64,000 nucleotides of DNA from Megalobrama amblycephala (Eukaryota; Chordata; Actinopteri; Cypriniformes; Xenocyprididae): positions 2,392,754 through 2,456,753 of the forward strand of contig NC_063062.1 in the NCBI RefSeq assembly GCF_018812025.1, in the 5' to 3' direction. The position numbers and the translations under genes were made by a program. Positions 12,595 to 24,480 of the stretch are shown here, one piece after another (position 1 is the first letter of the stretch; every line of letters begins with the position of its first letter). The notes beneath the pieces are model-generated. The model was not told where the DNA came from. It saw only the letters and a list, made by a program, of their open reading frames with translations, and ran no database searches.

Positions 12595-13325
12595 ATTCAC
12601 CACTCGGTTGCTAGGCGGTTGCTAAGGTACTTGGGGTGGTTGCTAGTGTGTTCTGGGTGGTTGCTAGGCGGTTGCTATGGTAACCAGGGTGGTTGCTAGG
12701 GTGTTGCTAGGCAGTTGCTAAGGTACCTGGGGTGGTCACTATGGTGTTGCTAGGCGGTTGCTAGGGTGTTCTGGGTGGTTGCTAGGCGGTTGCTATGGTA
12801 ACCTGGGTGGTTGCTAGGGTGTTGCTAGGCAGTTGCTAAGGTACCTGGGGTGGTCACTACGGTGTTGCTAGGCGGTTGCTAGGGTGTTCTGGGTGGTTGC
12901 TAGGCGGTTGCTATGGTAACCCAAGTGGTTGCTAGGGTGTTGCTAGGTAGTTGCTAAGGTACTTGGGGTGGTTGCTAAGGTGTTGCTAGGCGGTTGCTAG
13001 GGTGTTCTGGGTGGTTGCTAGGCTGTTGCTAGGCGGTTGCTATGGTAACCAGGGTGGTTGCTAGGGTGTTGCTAGGCAGTTGCTAAGGTACTTTGGGTGG
13101 TTGCTAAGGTGTTGCTAGGCGGTTGCTAGGGTGTTCTAGGTGGTTGCTAGGCGGTTGCTATGGTAACCTGGGTGGTTGCTAAGGTGTTGCTAGGCAGTTG
13201 TTAAGGTACCTGGAGTGGTCACTATGGTGTTGCTAGGCGGTTGCTAGGGTGTTCTGGGCAGTTGCTATGGTAACCTGGGTGGTTGCTATGGTGTTACTAG
13301 GTGGTTGGTAGTTGGCACAGATAGT
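12595..13325. repeat. GTTGCTAGG minisatellite with GTTGCTATGGTAAC palindromes
   Basis: Many copies of GGTTGCTAGG(C/G) interspersed with GGTGTTCTGGGTGG and GGTACCTGGGGTGG in a loose ~118-bp higher-order period. The palindromic GGTTGCTATGGTAACC recurs about once per period (near 12671, 12789, 12906, 13036, 13153, 13261). Confidence 0.93.
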
Positions 13326-15320
13326 TACTATGGAGTTTCTATAGAGTTCTTAGCATGTTCTCAGCCCACTTTAGCACTTAGCTAATCACTATTAGCATGT
13401 AGCTATTAACTGCTAGCATGTGTAGCATGTTGCAAGTACAGTTTGCTAGCATGAGTCAAAAAAGCCAACCCCCATGTGTCTACGATGTTCTGATGCAGAG
13501 ATATAGGCATCGCTAAATGGTTGCTAGGGTACTCTGTTTGGTTGCTAGGGAGTGGCTTGACAGTTGCCAATGATGATACTCCAAAGGCTGCTTGACAATA
13601 TAAACCAACCCCCATGTCTTTATGATGTTCTGATGCAGAGATATGGATCTTGAAAAACGGTTGCTAGGGTAATCTGGTTGGTTGCTAGGGAGTGGCCTGG
13701 CAGCTACCAATGATGATACTCCAAAGGCTGCTTGACAATATAAACCAACCCCCATGTCTTTACGATGTTCTGATGCAGAGATATAGATCTTGCTAAACGG
13801 TTGCTAGGGTACTCTGTTTGGTTGCTAGGGAGTGGCTTGGCAGCTGCCAGTAATGATAAACCAAAGGCTGCTTGCCAGTATGAATGATATAAACCAACCC
13901 CCATGCCTCTATGATATTCAGATTTGAAGATATCCCTCTATTCTTTGGGTTGCTAGGGTGCTCTTAATGGTTGCTAGGGCGTGGCTAGGAGGTCTTGAAG
14001 GTGATTCGTGATTGGCCGTTTGCTGCCCCGAGACAAATGAGCCCACCCTCATGTTTCTATGACACTTCTATCCAAAGATATTCCTTTGATCTTTTTCAAT
14101 GGAAGTCTATGGAACTTGTTGCTATGGTGCTCTATATGGTTGCTAGGGCGTGGCTTGATAGCTTCACAATGATCCTGGGAGACTGATTGGTCACCTGAGT
14201 GAAATGAGCCCACCCCCTTGTCTCTATGTCATTGTGATCCAGAGTTATGTTAAATACAAAATCCCTATGTAATTTCCCATAGTAGGAAAAACACAGTACT
14301 TCCTGGTTCATGGGCACGGCTTCACCATAGTATGTCTANGCATGTAGCTATTAACTGCTAGCATGTGTAGCATGTTGCAAGTACAGTTTGCTAGCATGAG
14401 TCAAAAAAGCCAACCCCCATGTCTCTACGATGTTCTGATGCAGAGATATAGGCATCGCTAAATGGTTGCTAGGGTACTCTGTTTGGTTGCTAGGGAGTGT
14501 CTTGGCAGTTGCCAATGATGATACTCCAAAGGCTGCTTGACAATATAAACCAACCGCCATGTCTTTATGATGTTCTGATGCAGAGATATGGATCTTGAAA
14601 AACGGTTGCTAGGGTAATCTGGTTGGTTGCTAGGGAGTGGCCTGGCAGCTACCAATGATGATACTCCAAAGGCTGCTTGACAATATAAACCAACCCACAT
14701 GTCTTTACGATGTTCTGATGCAGAGATATAGATCTTGCTAAACGGTTGCTAGGGTACTCTGTTTGGTTGCTAGGGAGTGGCTTGGCAGCTACCAATGATG
14801 AAACTCCAAACGCTGCTTGACAATATAAACCAACCCCCATGTCTGTATGATGCTCTGATGCAGAGATATAGGTCTCGCTACACGGTTGCTAGGGTACTCT
14901 GTTTGGTTGCTAGGGAGTGGCCTGGCAGCTGCCACTGATGATACACCAAAGGATGTTTGCCAGTATGAATGATATAAACCAACCCCCATGCCACTATGAT
15001 ATTCAAATTTGAAGATATCCCTCTATGCTTTGGGTTGCTAGGGTGCTCTAAATGGTTGCTAGGGCGTGGCTATGAAGTGTTCAAGGTGATTTGTGATTGG
15101 CCGTTTGTTACCCCGAGTCAAATGAGCCCACCCTCATGTTTCTATGACACTTTTATCCAAAGATATTCCTTTGATCTTTTTTAATGGAAGTCTATGGAAC
15201 TTGTTGCTATGCTGCTCAATATGGTTGCTAGGGCGTGGCTTGATAGCTTAACAGTGATCCTGAGACACTGATTGGTTGTCTGAGTGAAATGAGCCCACCC
15301 CCTTGTCTCTATGACACTGT
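13326..15320. repeat. Duplicated ~0.95-kb repeat block spanning a single-N assembly join
   Basis: 13395-14338 and 14340-15308 are near-copies at an offset of 945 bp. Each contains smaller units with CCAACCCCCATGTCT, CTGATGCAGAGATAT and GGTTGCTAGGGTACTCTG at ~140-bp spacing. The first copy stops at an N (14339) in the middle of TATGTCTA; the copy at 16600 continues there with TGGGGCAACTTTGG. Open frames on either strand are repeat artefacts. Confidence 0.9.
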
Positions 15321-15963
15321 GATCAATAGTGAGTGAGTGACAGAAAGGTTTCTGAGGGCCTGCGTGTGTGAGTGTGTGTGAGAAAGTGACAGTTGAAATT
15401 CAAATTTCTGAAGATTCCGCCATTGAAAGTCAATGGGACTTTTTTGGCCGCTTTTTCGTCCCCTGTGCGAACATCGTTGGTCCGATCGCTTATAAAAGTC
15501 ATAGCACACCTCTCCTCAATGAGCCGGTCGATTTGACACCTCATTCATGGGTCTAGGACAAACGCTGCGGGAGGAGTAGCGCGCAGAAATAAAAGTGGAA
15601 GAAAATGAGTGTCTGTGTCTGAGAGAGAAAGGCTTCTAAGGGCCTGCGTGTGTGAGTGTGTGTGAGAAAGTGACAGTTGAGAGAGACGGAATGTTCGTGA
15701 ATTTGAATTTTTCAATGTAAGTCAATGGGACTTTTTTGACCGCTTTTTCGTCCGCTGTGTGAACATCGTTGGTCCGATCGCTTATAAAAGTCATAGCACA
15801 CCTGTCCTCAATGAGCCGGTCGATTTGACACCTCATTCATGGGTCTAGGACAAAAACTGCGGGAGGAGTAGCGCGCAGAAATTGTGTCCAGAAGAAGAAG
15901 AAGAAGAATAATAAGTATGAGCAATAATAAGAATGGAGCTTTGCCTTTGGCAAGCACCATTAA
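15321..15963. repeat. Diverged copies of the ~410-bp unit tail with GAA tract
   Basis: Two successive copies of GTGAGAAAGTGACAGTTGA followed by the CCGGTCGATTTGACACCTCA tail (near 15370-15590 and 15660-15880). Then comes a GAA/AAT-rich tract and GGCAAGCACCATTA at about 15948, which is the inverse of the AATGGTGCTTGC start motif. Confidence 0.85.
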
Positions 15964-16570
15964 CTAGAATGTACATTTCCTGAAGAAAATGTGAATGGTG
16001 CTTGCAGTGGCAAAACTCGGCACTCTTGATTAGCATGATGCTAACATAATTACCGTCCTGCTAGGATGTTTTTAGCAAAATGCTAACATGATTAGCATGT
16101 TGCTAGCATGATGCTAAAACCCTTAGCATGCTGCTAGCATGTTTTAAACAAGATGCTAATCATGTTAGCATAATGCTAGCAAACATGCTAACATGATTAG
16201 CATAATGCTAGCATGATGCTAGCATGATTACATGTTGCTAGCATGATTTTAACAAGATGCTAATCATGTTAGCATAACGCTACCAAAATGCTAACATGAT
16301 TAGCATAATGCTAGCATTATGCTAACATGATTACCATGTTGCTAGCATGATTTTAACAAGATGCTAATCATGTTAGCATAATGCTAACAAAATGCTAACA
16401 TGATTAGCATAATGCTAGCATGATTACCATGTTGCTAGCATGTTTTTAACAAGATGCTAACATGATTAGCATGTTTGCTAGCATGATGCTAACATGATTA
16501 GCATGCTACTACCATGATGCTAACACTATTAGCATGCTACCAGCATGATGCTAACACATTTTTACTAGTT
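15964..16570. repeat. GCTAGCAT/ATGCTAACATGATTAGCAT palindromic minisatellite
   Basis: Starts with another CTAGAATGTACATTTCCTGA at 15964, then from about 16025 consists of short palindromic words (GCTAGCATGATGCTAACATG, ATTAGCAT, TTTTAACAAGATGCTAATCA) able to form hairpins. A loose unit of roughly 110 bp recurs. Confidence 0.9.
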
Positions 16571-17873
16571 TGTGTCATGTTTAAACCCTAAGCTAATCAC
16601 TATTAGCATGTAGCTATTCACTGCTAGCATTTGTAGCATGTTGTAAGTCCAGTTTGCTAGCATGAGTCAAAAGAGCCAACCGCCATGTCTCTATGATGCT
16701 CTGATGCAGAGATATAGATCTTGCTAAATGGTTGCTAGGGTACTCTGTTTGGTTGCTAGGGAGTGGCTTGGCAGCTACCAATGATGATACTCCAAAGGCT
16801 GCTTGACAATATAAACCAACACCCATGTCTTTACGATGTTCTGATGCAGAGATATAGATCTTGCAAAACGGTTGCTAGGGTACTCTGTTTGGTTGCTAGG
16901 GAGTGGCTTGGCAGCTGCCAGTAATGATAAACCAAAGGCTGCTTGCCAGTATGAATGATATAAACCAACCCCCATGCCTCTATGATATTCAGATTTGAAG
17001 ATATCTGCCTATGCTTTGGGTTGCTAGGGTGCTCTAAATGGTTGCTAAGGCGTGGCTATGATGTCTTTAAGGTGATTTGTGATTGGCGGTTTGCTGCCTC
17101 GAGTCAAATGAGCCCACCCTCATGTTTGTATGACACTCCTATCCAAAGATATTCATTTGATCTTTTTCAATGGAAGTCTATGGAGCTTGTTACTAAGGTG
17201 CTCTATATGGTTGCTAGGGCGTGGCTTGATAGTTTCACAATGATCCTGAGAGACTGATTGGTTGCCTGAGTAAAATGAGCCCACCCCCTTGTCTCTATGA
17301 CATTGTAATCCAGAGTTATGTTCAATACAAAATCCCTATGTAATTTCCCATAGTAGGAAAAACACAGTACTTCCTGGTTCATGGGCACGGCTTCACCATA
17401 GTATGTCTATGGGGCAACTTTGGGCAGCTCTTGCGCCCCAGGGGTACAACTTACACCCCATTTTGAGCTATGGTCTGACAGAGCCTGTCAACCCCTTCAA
17501 TCGTGGTGATCCACATGTTTCTACGAAATTCTCGTTAGGAGCTATGACTCGTCAAAGTTTGTCACAATGCAAAGTCTATGGGATTTTTTTCGCTACTTTT
17601 TCGCCCGCAGAACGAACATCGTAAACTCGATCGCTTATAAAAGTCATAGCACACCTCTCCTCAATGAGCCGGTCGATTTGACACCTCATTCATGGGTCTA
17701 GGACAAAAACTGCGGGAGGAGTAGCGCGCAGAAAAAAAAGTGGAAGAAGAAGAAGAAGAAGAAGAATAATAAGTATGCAGAAGATTAAGAATGGAGCTTT
17801 GCCTTTGGCAAGCACCATTAATAAGTATGCAGGAGAATAAGAATGGAGCTTTGCCAGAGGCAAGCACCATTAA
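16571..17873. repeat. Third copy of the ~0.95-kb block plus unit tail
   Basis: About 16590-17420 matches the copies at 13395 and 14340, without the N. It runs on through GGCTTCACCATAGTATGTCT into a region shared with no other copy here, then into the unit tail with GAAGAA tract. GGCAAGCACCATTAA closes it twice (near 17806 and 17860). Confidence 0.9.
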
Positions 17874-18925
17874 CTAGAATGTACATTTCCTGAAGAAAAT
17901 GTGAATGGTGCTTGGAGTGGCAAAATCGCCACTCGGTTGCTAGGCGGTTGCTAAGGTACTTGGGGTGGTTGCTAAGGTGTTGCTAGGCGGTTGCTATGGT
18001 AACCTGGGTGGTTGCTAGGGTGTTGCTAGGCAGTTGCTAAGGTACTTGGGGTGGTTGCTAAGGTGTTGCTAGGATGTTCTGGGTGGTTGCTAGGCAGTTG
18101 CTAGGCGGTTGCTATGGTAACCAGGGTGGTTGCTAGGGTTTTTCTAGGCAGTTGCTAAGGTACTTGGGGTGGTTGCTAAGGTGTTGCTAGGCGGGTTGCT
18201 AGGATGTTCTGGGTGGTTGCTAGGCGGTTGCTAGGCGGTTGCTATGGTAACCAGGGTGGTTGCTAGGGTGTTGCTAGGCAGTTGCTAAGGTACTTGGGGT
18301 GGTTGCTAAGGCGTTGCTAGGCGGTTGCTATGGTGTTCTGGGTGGTTGCTATGCGGTTGCTATGGTAACCAGGGTGGTTGCTAGGGTGTTGCTAGGCAGT
18401 TGCTAAGGTACTTGGGGTGGTTGCTAAGGATTTTGCTAGGCGGTTGTTATGGTAACCTGGGTGGTTGCTAAGGTGTTGCTAGGCAGTTGTTAAGGTACCT
18501 GGAGTGGTCACTATGGTGTTGCTAGGCGGTTGCTAGGGTGTTCTGGGCGGTTGCTATGGTAACCTGGGTGGTTGCTATGGTGTTACTAGGTGGTTGGTAG
18601 TTGGCACAGATAGTTACTATGGAGTTTCTATAGAGTTCTTAGCATGTTCTCAGCCCACTTTAGCATTTAGCTAATCACTATTAGCATGTAGCTATTAACT
18701 GCTAGCATGTGTAGCATGTTGCAAGTACAGTTTGCTAGCATGAGTCAAAAAAGCCAACCCCCATGTCTCTACGATGTTCTGATGCAGAGATATAGGCATC
18801 GCTAAATGGTTGCTAGGGTACTCTGTTTGGTTGCTAGGGAGTGGCTTGGCAGTTGCCAATGATGATACTCCAAAGGCTGCTTGACAATATAAACCAACCC
18901 CCATGTCTTTATGATGTCTGGATTT
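17874..18925. repeat. Second GTTGCTAGG minisatellite and fourth partial block copy
   Basis: CTAGAATGTACATTTCCTGA at 17874 leads into GTTGCTAGG repeats (about 17935-18600) with further GGTTGCTATGGTAACC palindromes, then a truncated copy of the 0.95-kb block (about 18670-18917). The array ends abruptly at about 18918 (TTTATGATGT then TGGATTTTG). Confidence 0.9.
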
Positions 18926-19266
18926 TGAGTCACCCCTCCCTTGCCTCACAGTGGGTTTGGTCCACCGCGCAAGTCACACTTGCTTGTGTGTAGATTCTAG
19001 GCTTGTTTGAGATGAGCAAATTCTGCGCAGAACCGATCACCGGTGATCACCGCAAGATGCATGCCGGTTAGAAATGTGTCCGAGGGTGGGCCGCCTTGCT
19101 CTGATGTCATGCCGACGTGTGTCAAAAACCTCTCGCGAGTGCGAGGCGGACGTGTCGGATTCTGCAGTCGAGCGCAGTTGACTGCGCTGACCAAAAGCAC
19201 GATGGGAAATGACTTGCTGACGACACAGCTTAAAGCTTATTGGTTTAAACAACCGTGATGTATTGA
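18926..19266. other. Low-repeat flank left of the hAT insertion
   Basis: GC-richer sequence with no recognised gene. GGCTTGTTTGAGATG at 19000-19014 occurs inverted at 22692-22706. The last eight bases, TGTATTGA (19259-19266), are the hAT target duplication. Confidence 0.4.
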
Positions 19267-21047
19267 CAGTGGTGGACAGTAACGAAGTAAATGTAATTCG
19301 TTACTGTACTTAAGTAGCTTTTTTGCGTATCTGTACTTTACTGAAGTATTTCAATTTGGGGAGACTTTTACTTTAACTCCACTACATTTCAAGGTCAAAT
19401 ATCTTACTTTTTACTCTATTACATTTTCAAAATCAGTCGTTCCTTTTTATTTATGAGTGGATAAAAACTTAACTGGTCAAACGAGCCACCAATCACAGCA
19501 CGCGTTTAGTTTTGAACTTGTTTTACTTGCCCCTGTTGTCTCCTTGGCAACAGCGCGAATATAGGGTTCAACGTGAGTGACGTGACATCACGTCAATGCA
19601 ACAGGCATAACATTGAGCGCCAGTATCCTGATAAATGATGGAAGAAACTAACGTTACTGACTCTAACATGCCACAACACCCATGGCCTTATTTACACACT
19701 TTTTTTGAAATTATTGAAAAGAAGAACGAGTCCTTCATTTTTAAGTGCCTTCTCTGCCTGCCTCGGCCCTGTACAATTTCGTCATACAAGAATTCTCCTT
19801 CCAATCTAAGGAAACACGTAGAGGTAAGCCATTTTCATTTCACAATTTTTTTTTAACGAGAAATCTAACAATAGCTTGCAGAAAACTGTTTTATTGTGTA
19901 TGTTAAAATATAGACTATGTGACGTCACCATGGACATTGTACACGTCGTCAGCTAAGTTAGCTGTTTCACCATATTTCATAGTATTTGTTTTTGAAACTT
20001 TTCAAGCTGAGGGCTCTGATATTGTGAAATTCGATGTTAACATGTTATGTTGGAATATAAATTCTATTTTGAATAGTTTTACATGCAGCGTATTCAATTC
20101 CATTTAGCATTTTTCACAATACATATAGTTTCAAAGTACCTTTACAGAAAGTTTGTCTACATTACAATTTAAAGTGATCTGTTATCAGAGGTGACTGTGT
20201 CCAAGTTATCTATGTCAGAAATTTACAGTTCTAAGATAATAAAAATCATGCTGTTATTAGCTAACATCTTATTTTAATTTAAAGTAAACAATGAGCTAAT
20301 TAAAGTAGTTATTACAAGTTGGAAACATAATGAATGGACAGCAAGATGAGAACAATAACTCTGCTTCAGGTGAGGCTGAAGATGATGAGATCAGTGACGA
20401 GATGTGTGGTGATGATGTGGACGTGGATGTGGATGGTGTTGAGGTGGACTTTGTAGAGGTCACAGCTGTTTTAGATGAAGATGATGGCTTACAATTCCAA
20501 CTTCCGAAACATCATCGATGTGCCTGCCATTTATTAAACTTGGTTTCCACAGTGGATGCAGCAAAAGCCTGTTCAAATGAAGCCTACAAGAAGCTGTCCC
20601 GATCAGCATTCGCTAAGTGTCATGCACTATGGAATAAGTGTGGCAGATCTGCTGCTGCTGCAGAGATTATAGAAGACACTTGCAAAATTCAGCTGATCCG
20701 CCCCAACGCAACAAGGTGGAATTCCTTATTTCTCGCCATTGAGAGATTTTTCGTATAATTAAAGATCAGGGAGAGGGGGCTATCAGAACCGTCTGCACTT
20801 CATTCAAGTTGCCAATGTAAGTGCTGTTTTTTTTTTTTGTTTGTTTTTTTTTTTCCTTCCATTTCTTTAAATTCATGTTCCAGTAAAGATAATGGTAAAC
20901 ACCATGTTTTTTTTGTTTTTTAACTCATTACTTTGAATAGTTGTTTGACTACTCCATGCTCAGTAAGGATTGGATAGGAGTAGATACTGGGAGAAGTACA
21001 AGAATTTATGACTCTTGAGGGCCTAGTAATTCCACTGTTTGTAAAAT

Positions 21048-21102
<55 letters not shown>

Positions 21103-22239
21103 AAAATTGTAATGACATGAAATTATGAATTGTTGTTGTTTCAATGTGTGATAGGCTGAGTCCAGTTGAAATTGCCTTTCTGGAGGAGTATGCCAGGACC
21201 ATGAGCCCCGTTGCCAAAGCCCTCAACATTCTTCAGGCTGAAATCGATGTTCAGATGGGATGGCTTCTGCCTACTCTGACCCTCCTCATCTCGAAACTTG
21301 ACCGAATTGGCATTACCTCCAGGTACTGCAAACCTCTGGTTGGTGCCCTACAAGAAGGCCTGCAGCAGCGGTTTGGAAACATGCTGGTAGAGCCAGAGTT
21401 AGATGGCTACCTATGGCTAACCTACAGGTTATGTAATTTGTTTTGAGATTTTCACACTATGCTGAGGTCACCTTAGTTGATATATTTTATTTATTTATTT
21501 AATTTAATTTTTTTTACCAAGTATCACCAGGTTTCATGTGAAGCAGTATAGAGTTAATAATACACAAATACTGACAATTACATGTAAAAGCATTACTAAA
21601 TATTGTTCCTGACTGTGTGGGGAAATTCATAACTGAAATAGTATTATATACACTACTATATGCAGTTGTGACTGGCAAGTGCATTTCTTCTGATCACAAA
21701 CACTAGTTCCTATTACAGTGAATCTCATATGGCCAGTTTATATTTATACACAGAGACATTCAGATATGATATAGTAAAGGAAAACTCATGTTAACCTGTG
21801 TTTTGCAAGTTTAAGTTTAAATAAAAACTTGGATAACTGTTACAAATAAATGTTAAACTGAAACTACCTGCTCTCAAGTCCTGTTATTTCATTTAGTTCT
21901 AAAGGAATTTTTTGTGCTTATGAAATTTTTTTATAGACATCAGTGTCTGACTAATTAATGTCATTTTATTAATAGATTGGTGTGCCAAGAGTGACATTAG
22001 AGTCTTTATGTAGACTGAGTTAAGCAAGAGTCTTGTGACAAAAATGATAATAGGACATTATAGCCATAAAAAAAAGCACTGTACTTTGATACTTAAGTAC
22101 ATTTGAAGGCAAGTACTTTTGTACTTTTACTCAAGTGAATGTTTAAAGGCAGCACTTCTACTTTTACTTGAGTAATATTTTACCTTGGGTATCTATACTT
22201 TAACTCAAGTACATGGTATGTGTACTTCGTCCACCACTG
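19267..22239 (+). mobile_element. hAT-family DNA transposon, 2973 bp, with perfect 8-bp TSD
   Basis: The left end CAGTGGTGGAC and right end GTCCACCACTG are exact inverted repeats. TGTATTGA flanks both sides (19259-19266 and 22240-22247), the 8-bp duplication typical of hAT. The subterminal regions are rich in TACTT/AAGTA words. It carries a broken transposase gene on + and an uninterrupted (CA)n tract at about 21051-21101. Confidence 0.95.
19635..21446 (+). pseudogene. hAT transposase, BED-finger type, fragmented
   Basis: Three coding pieces. 19635-19823 has a BED zinc-finger start (FKCLLCLP, then SNLRKHVE) and ends at a good donor (GAG|GTAAGCC). 20330-20755 has an acidic stretch, then the CACHLLNLV and RPNATRWNSLFLAIERF motifs of hAT transposases. 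21144-21446 continues with LSPVEIAFLEEYARTMSPVAK and stops after DGYLWLTYR. The C-terminal hAT dimerisation region is not seen before the element ends, so the gene is probably inactive. Exon joins after the first are uncertain. The enzyme family performs cut-and-paste transposition in the nucleus. Confidence 0.8.
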
Positions 22240-22247
22240 TGTATTGA

Positions 22248-23280
22248 TCTGATTTAAAATGTTTCATTTTAAAACTCTAATATCATGTTTTTATGTGTAA
22301 AAATAATGTGTGAATATTCCCAAACTCTCTGACACAGTGATCTCTCTATGGGTTATGCAAACGTTGTCATTTATAAAAAAATATATAAAAACATGTCTAT
22401 AATTAAAGTAAAAATGATTGATACACACATCTTTCGAATGGAAATAAATAACAAGTACTTTGGGTGTATTGTTCATTATGTTTATTTTCATATAAAAGCA
22501 ACAGAATTTAAATTACATCCAGTTTATTAACAACACAGCGCACGAGTGTGAATCCCGCGATATCCGCCTTTGATCTCGTAGGTTCTGATCCACTACGAGA
22601 ACAGAGAACTGTTCGTCTTGCCTGCACTTTTTTCACTCCTCCCTTAACTGCAGCCGCTTACTCTCGGCTGAACTTCAGGCGAGGCTAGGCGCATCTCAAA
22701 CAAGCCTTCTGTAGAAGTCCGGCGGCGCCGGCGGGAGAGAACAGTTCTACAGACAGATGAGTTCCAGTAAGTTGGCTGTCAAGGCTATTTTATTCAAAAA
22801 CATCGGATGAAGTGATTATTTTCTCTTTAATGCCGACGGTGCTGAGTAATTAGTCATAACAACAACAACAACAACAACAAAAAGATGATAACTGATGATT
22901 TTTTTCCCGTGAGTCCGCTATTTTAGCGATTATAATGTTACCTAGCTTTTTTACCATAGCTTGTTGGATATAAGTCACCCACACCAACAACAATTAACAT
23001 TGTGATAAGAATATGTAAACTGTAATAAGGCTAATAGATTTACTGTTGTGTGTTGGGTTATGCTCAGTGTGTATTCATCGTATTTTGGTGACTTGGTTGT
23101 AAACAACTTAAATAAAAAAATAAATAAAATAAATTTTATATATAATATAATATATAATGCCAGGGCCGATTTTGGTCCCAGTCCATCCCTGCCCACCGGG
23201 GATAAAAATTTCAGCAGAGGGAGGGATACATAGACCAGAAGGGGGGAAATTCCCCCCATCCCCTCCTACAAATCGCACCC

Positions 23281-23334
<54 letters not shown>

Positions 23335-24032
23335 CTAAATACGACCTCACGTTTTATACGTTTGGTTCGATTTTCTGCATTTTTCGCATCCGTAGCAAAT
23401 ATTTTGAGGTTTTTTTGACAATTGATCCACCAAATGATGAATATGAAAAAACGAATACGACAGTTTCGGACTCAGTCAGGGTGCAAGGGCCTTAAACTTT
23501 TGAGGCTTGCGCAGCTTCTCGAGGAGAAATCAAACAAATGAGCGCCATTTTCTAAAGTCTATGAACGCAGCACACACAAATAAACTAAATTGACATACTG
23601 CAGTTAAATTTCAAAATGTGGTGTTTTTATATTTATAACATTTGAATACAGTTCAGCAACATACATCACACGACCTGACGACCAAGAGAGCTGACAATTG
23701 ACCATCACTTAATTGACCATCACCTTGCGATTGAAAATGTGACACTGATATGACAGTTCAACAAACAAGTTAATAATATTAAGTCACTTACATTTTAGAC
23801 GAAATAATGACTGTTTTGGTCTATTTTAGCAGCGAAAATAGATCCGATGAATCCAAACAAAGATCACAACATAGTGCATCTCACAGCAACACTCAACCGT
23901 GTTTTGAATGATTCAGTTTTTTGAACAAATCGTTTGAGTCAAAGATTCAATGACCCATTCACAAACATCTGTCTCATTCTTGATGAATCGGCCATTTGAA
24001 AGAATCGTGAATGAACGACTCAATGATTCGCT
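22248..24032. other. Mixed non-coding interval right of the hAT element
   Basis: AT-rich up to 22530, then a GC-rich patch (about 22540-22760) with CpGs and the inverted partner of the 19000 motif. An (AAC)n tract lies at 22860-22880. About 23155-23280 resembles a dispersed fish repeat ending AAATCGCACCCTG, followed by a (TA)n tract at 23289-23330. No gene is supported. Confidence 0.4.
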
Positions 24033-24480
24033 TACAGATTTTCTCGATTGCTAAGACACATTTCTTGAAAGCTGCTCTCCTTTTCTCTAAACTTTGAACA
24101 CAAAACACAATTTTCAAGCTACATTCACAAAACCTTAGACTCTTCTTGCAAAACCAAACTTTCACCTCAAAACAGTTCAATCTGTGCTCAAAACTGAACT
24201 ATGTTGTCAAATCGTGCCCCGAGTCAATCAAAATTAAAAACACCACTGAACAGTCACTAAACACTACGTAGAAAAATAGAAAACACAATGCTCAGGACAT
24301 GAAGCTGGAGAAATACATGTTTATTGTTCACTGTAGGCTAAATGCATGTTGCAAAAAAAAAAAAAAAACCTGTGCATTTAGCACTTGTACAAAAAGACAA
24401 AACAGAAATCTTATGCATTTGCCAATTGTGTACAGTAAGCCCATGTAAAAATAAAGTACAAAAATATACAAATAAGTGCA

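Noticed and set aside
13406..18949. Several 60-90-codon frames on - with MGVGLYCQAAFGVSSL-type text
   Set aside because: Multiple near-identical copies follow the repeat blocks and end at repeat boundaries; this is repeat DNA, not a gene family.
22700..22780. Possible first exon of a gene (GC-rich stretch, ATGAGTTCCA followed by GTAAGT-like)
   Set aside because: Only three codons before a donor-like site and no downstream exon could be recognised; too weak to list.
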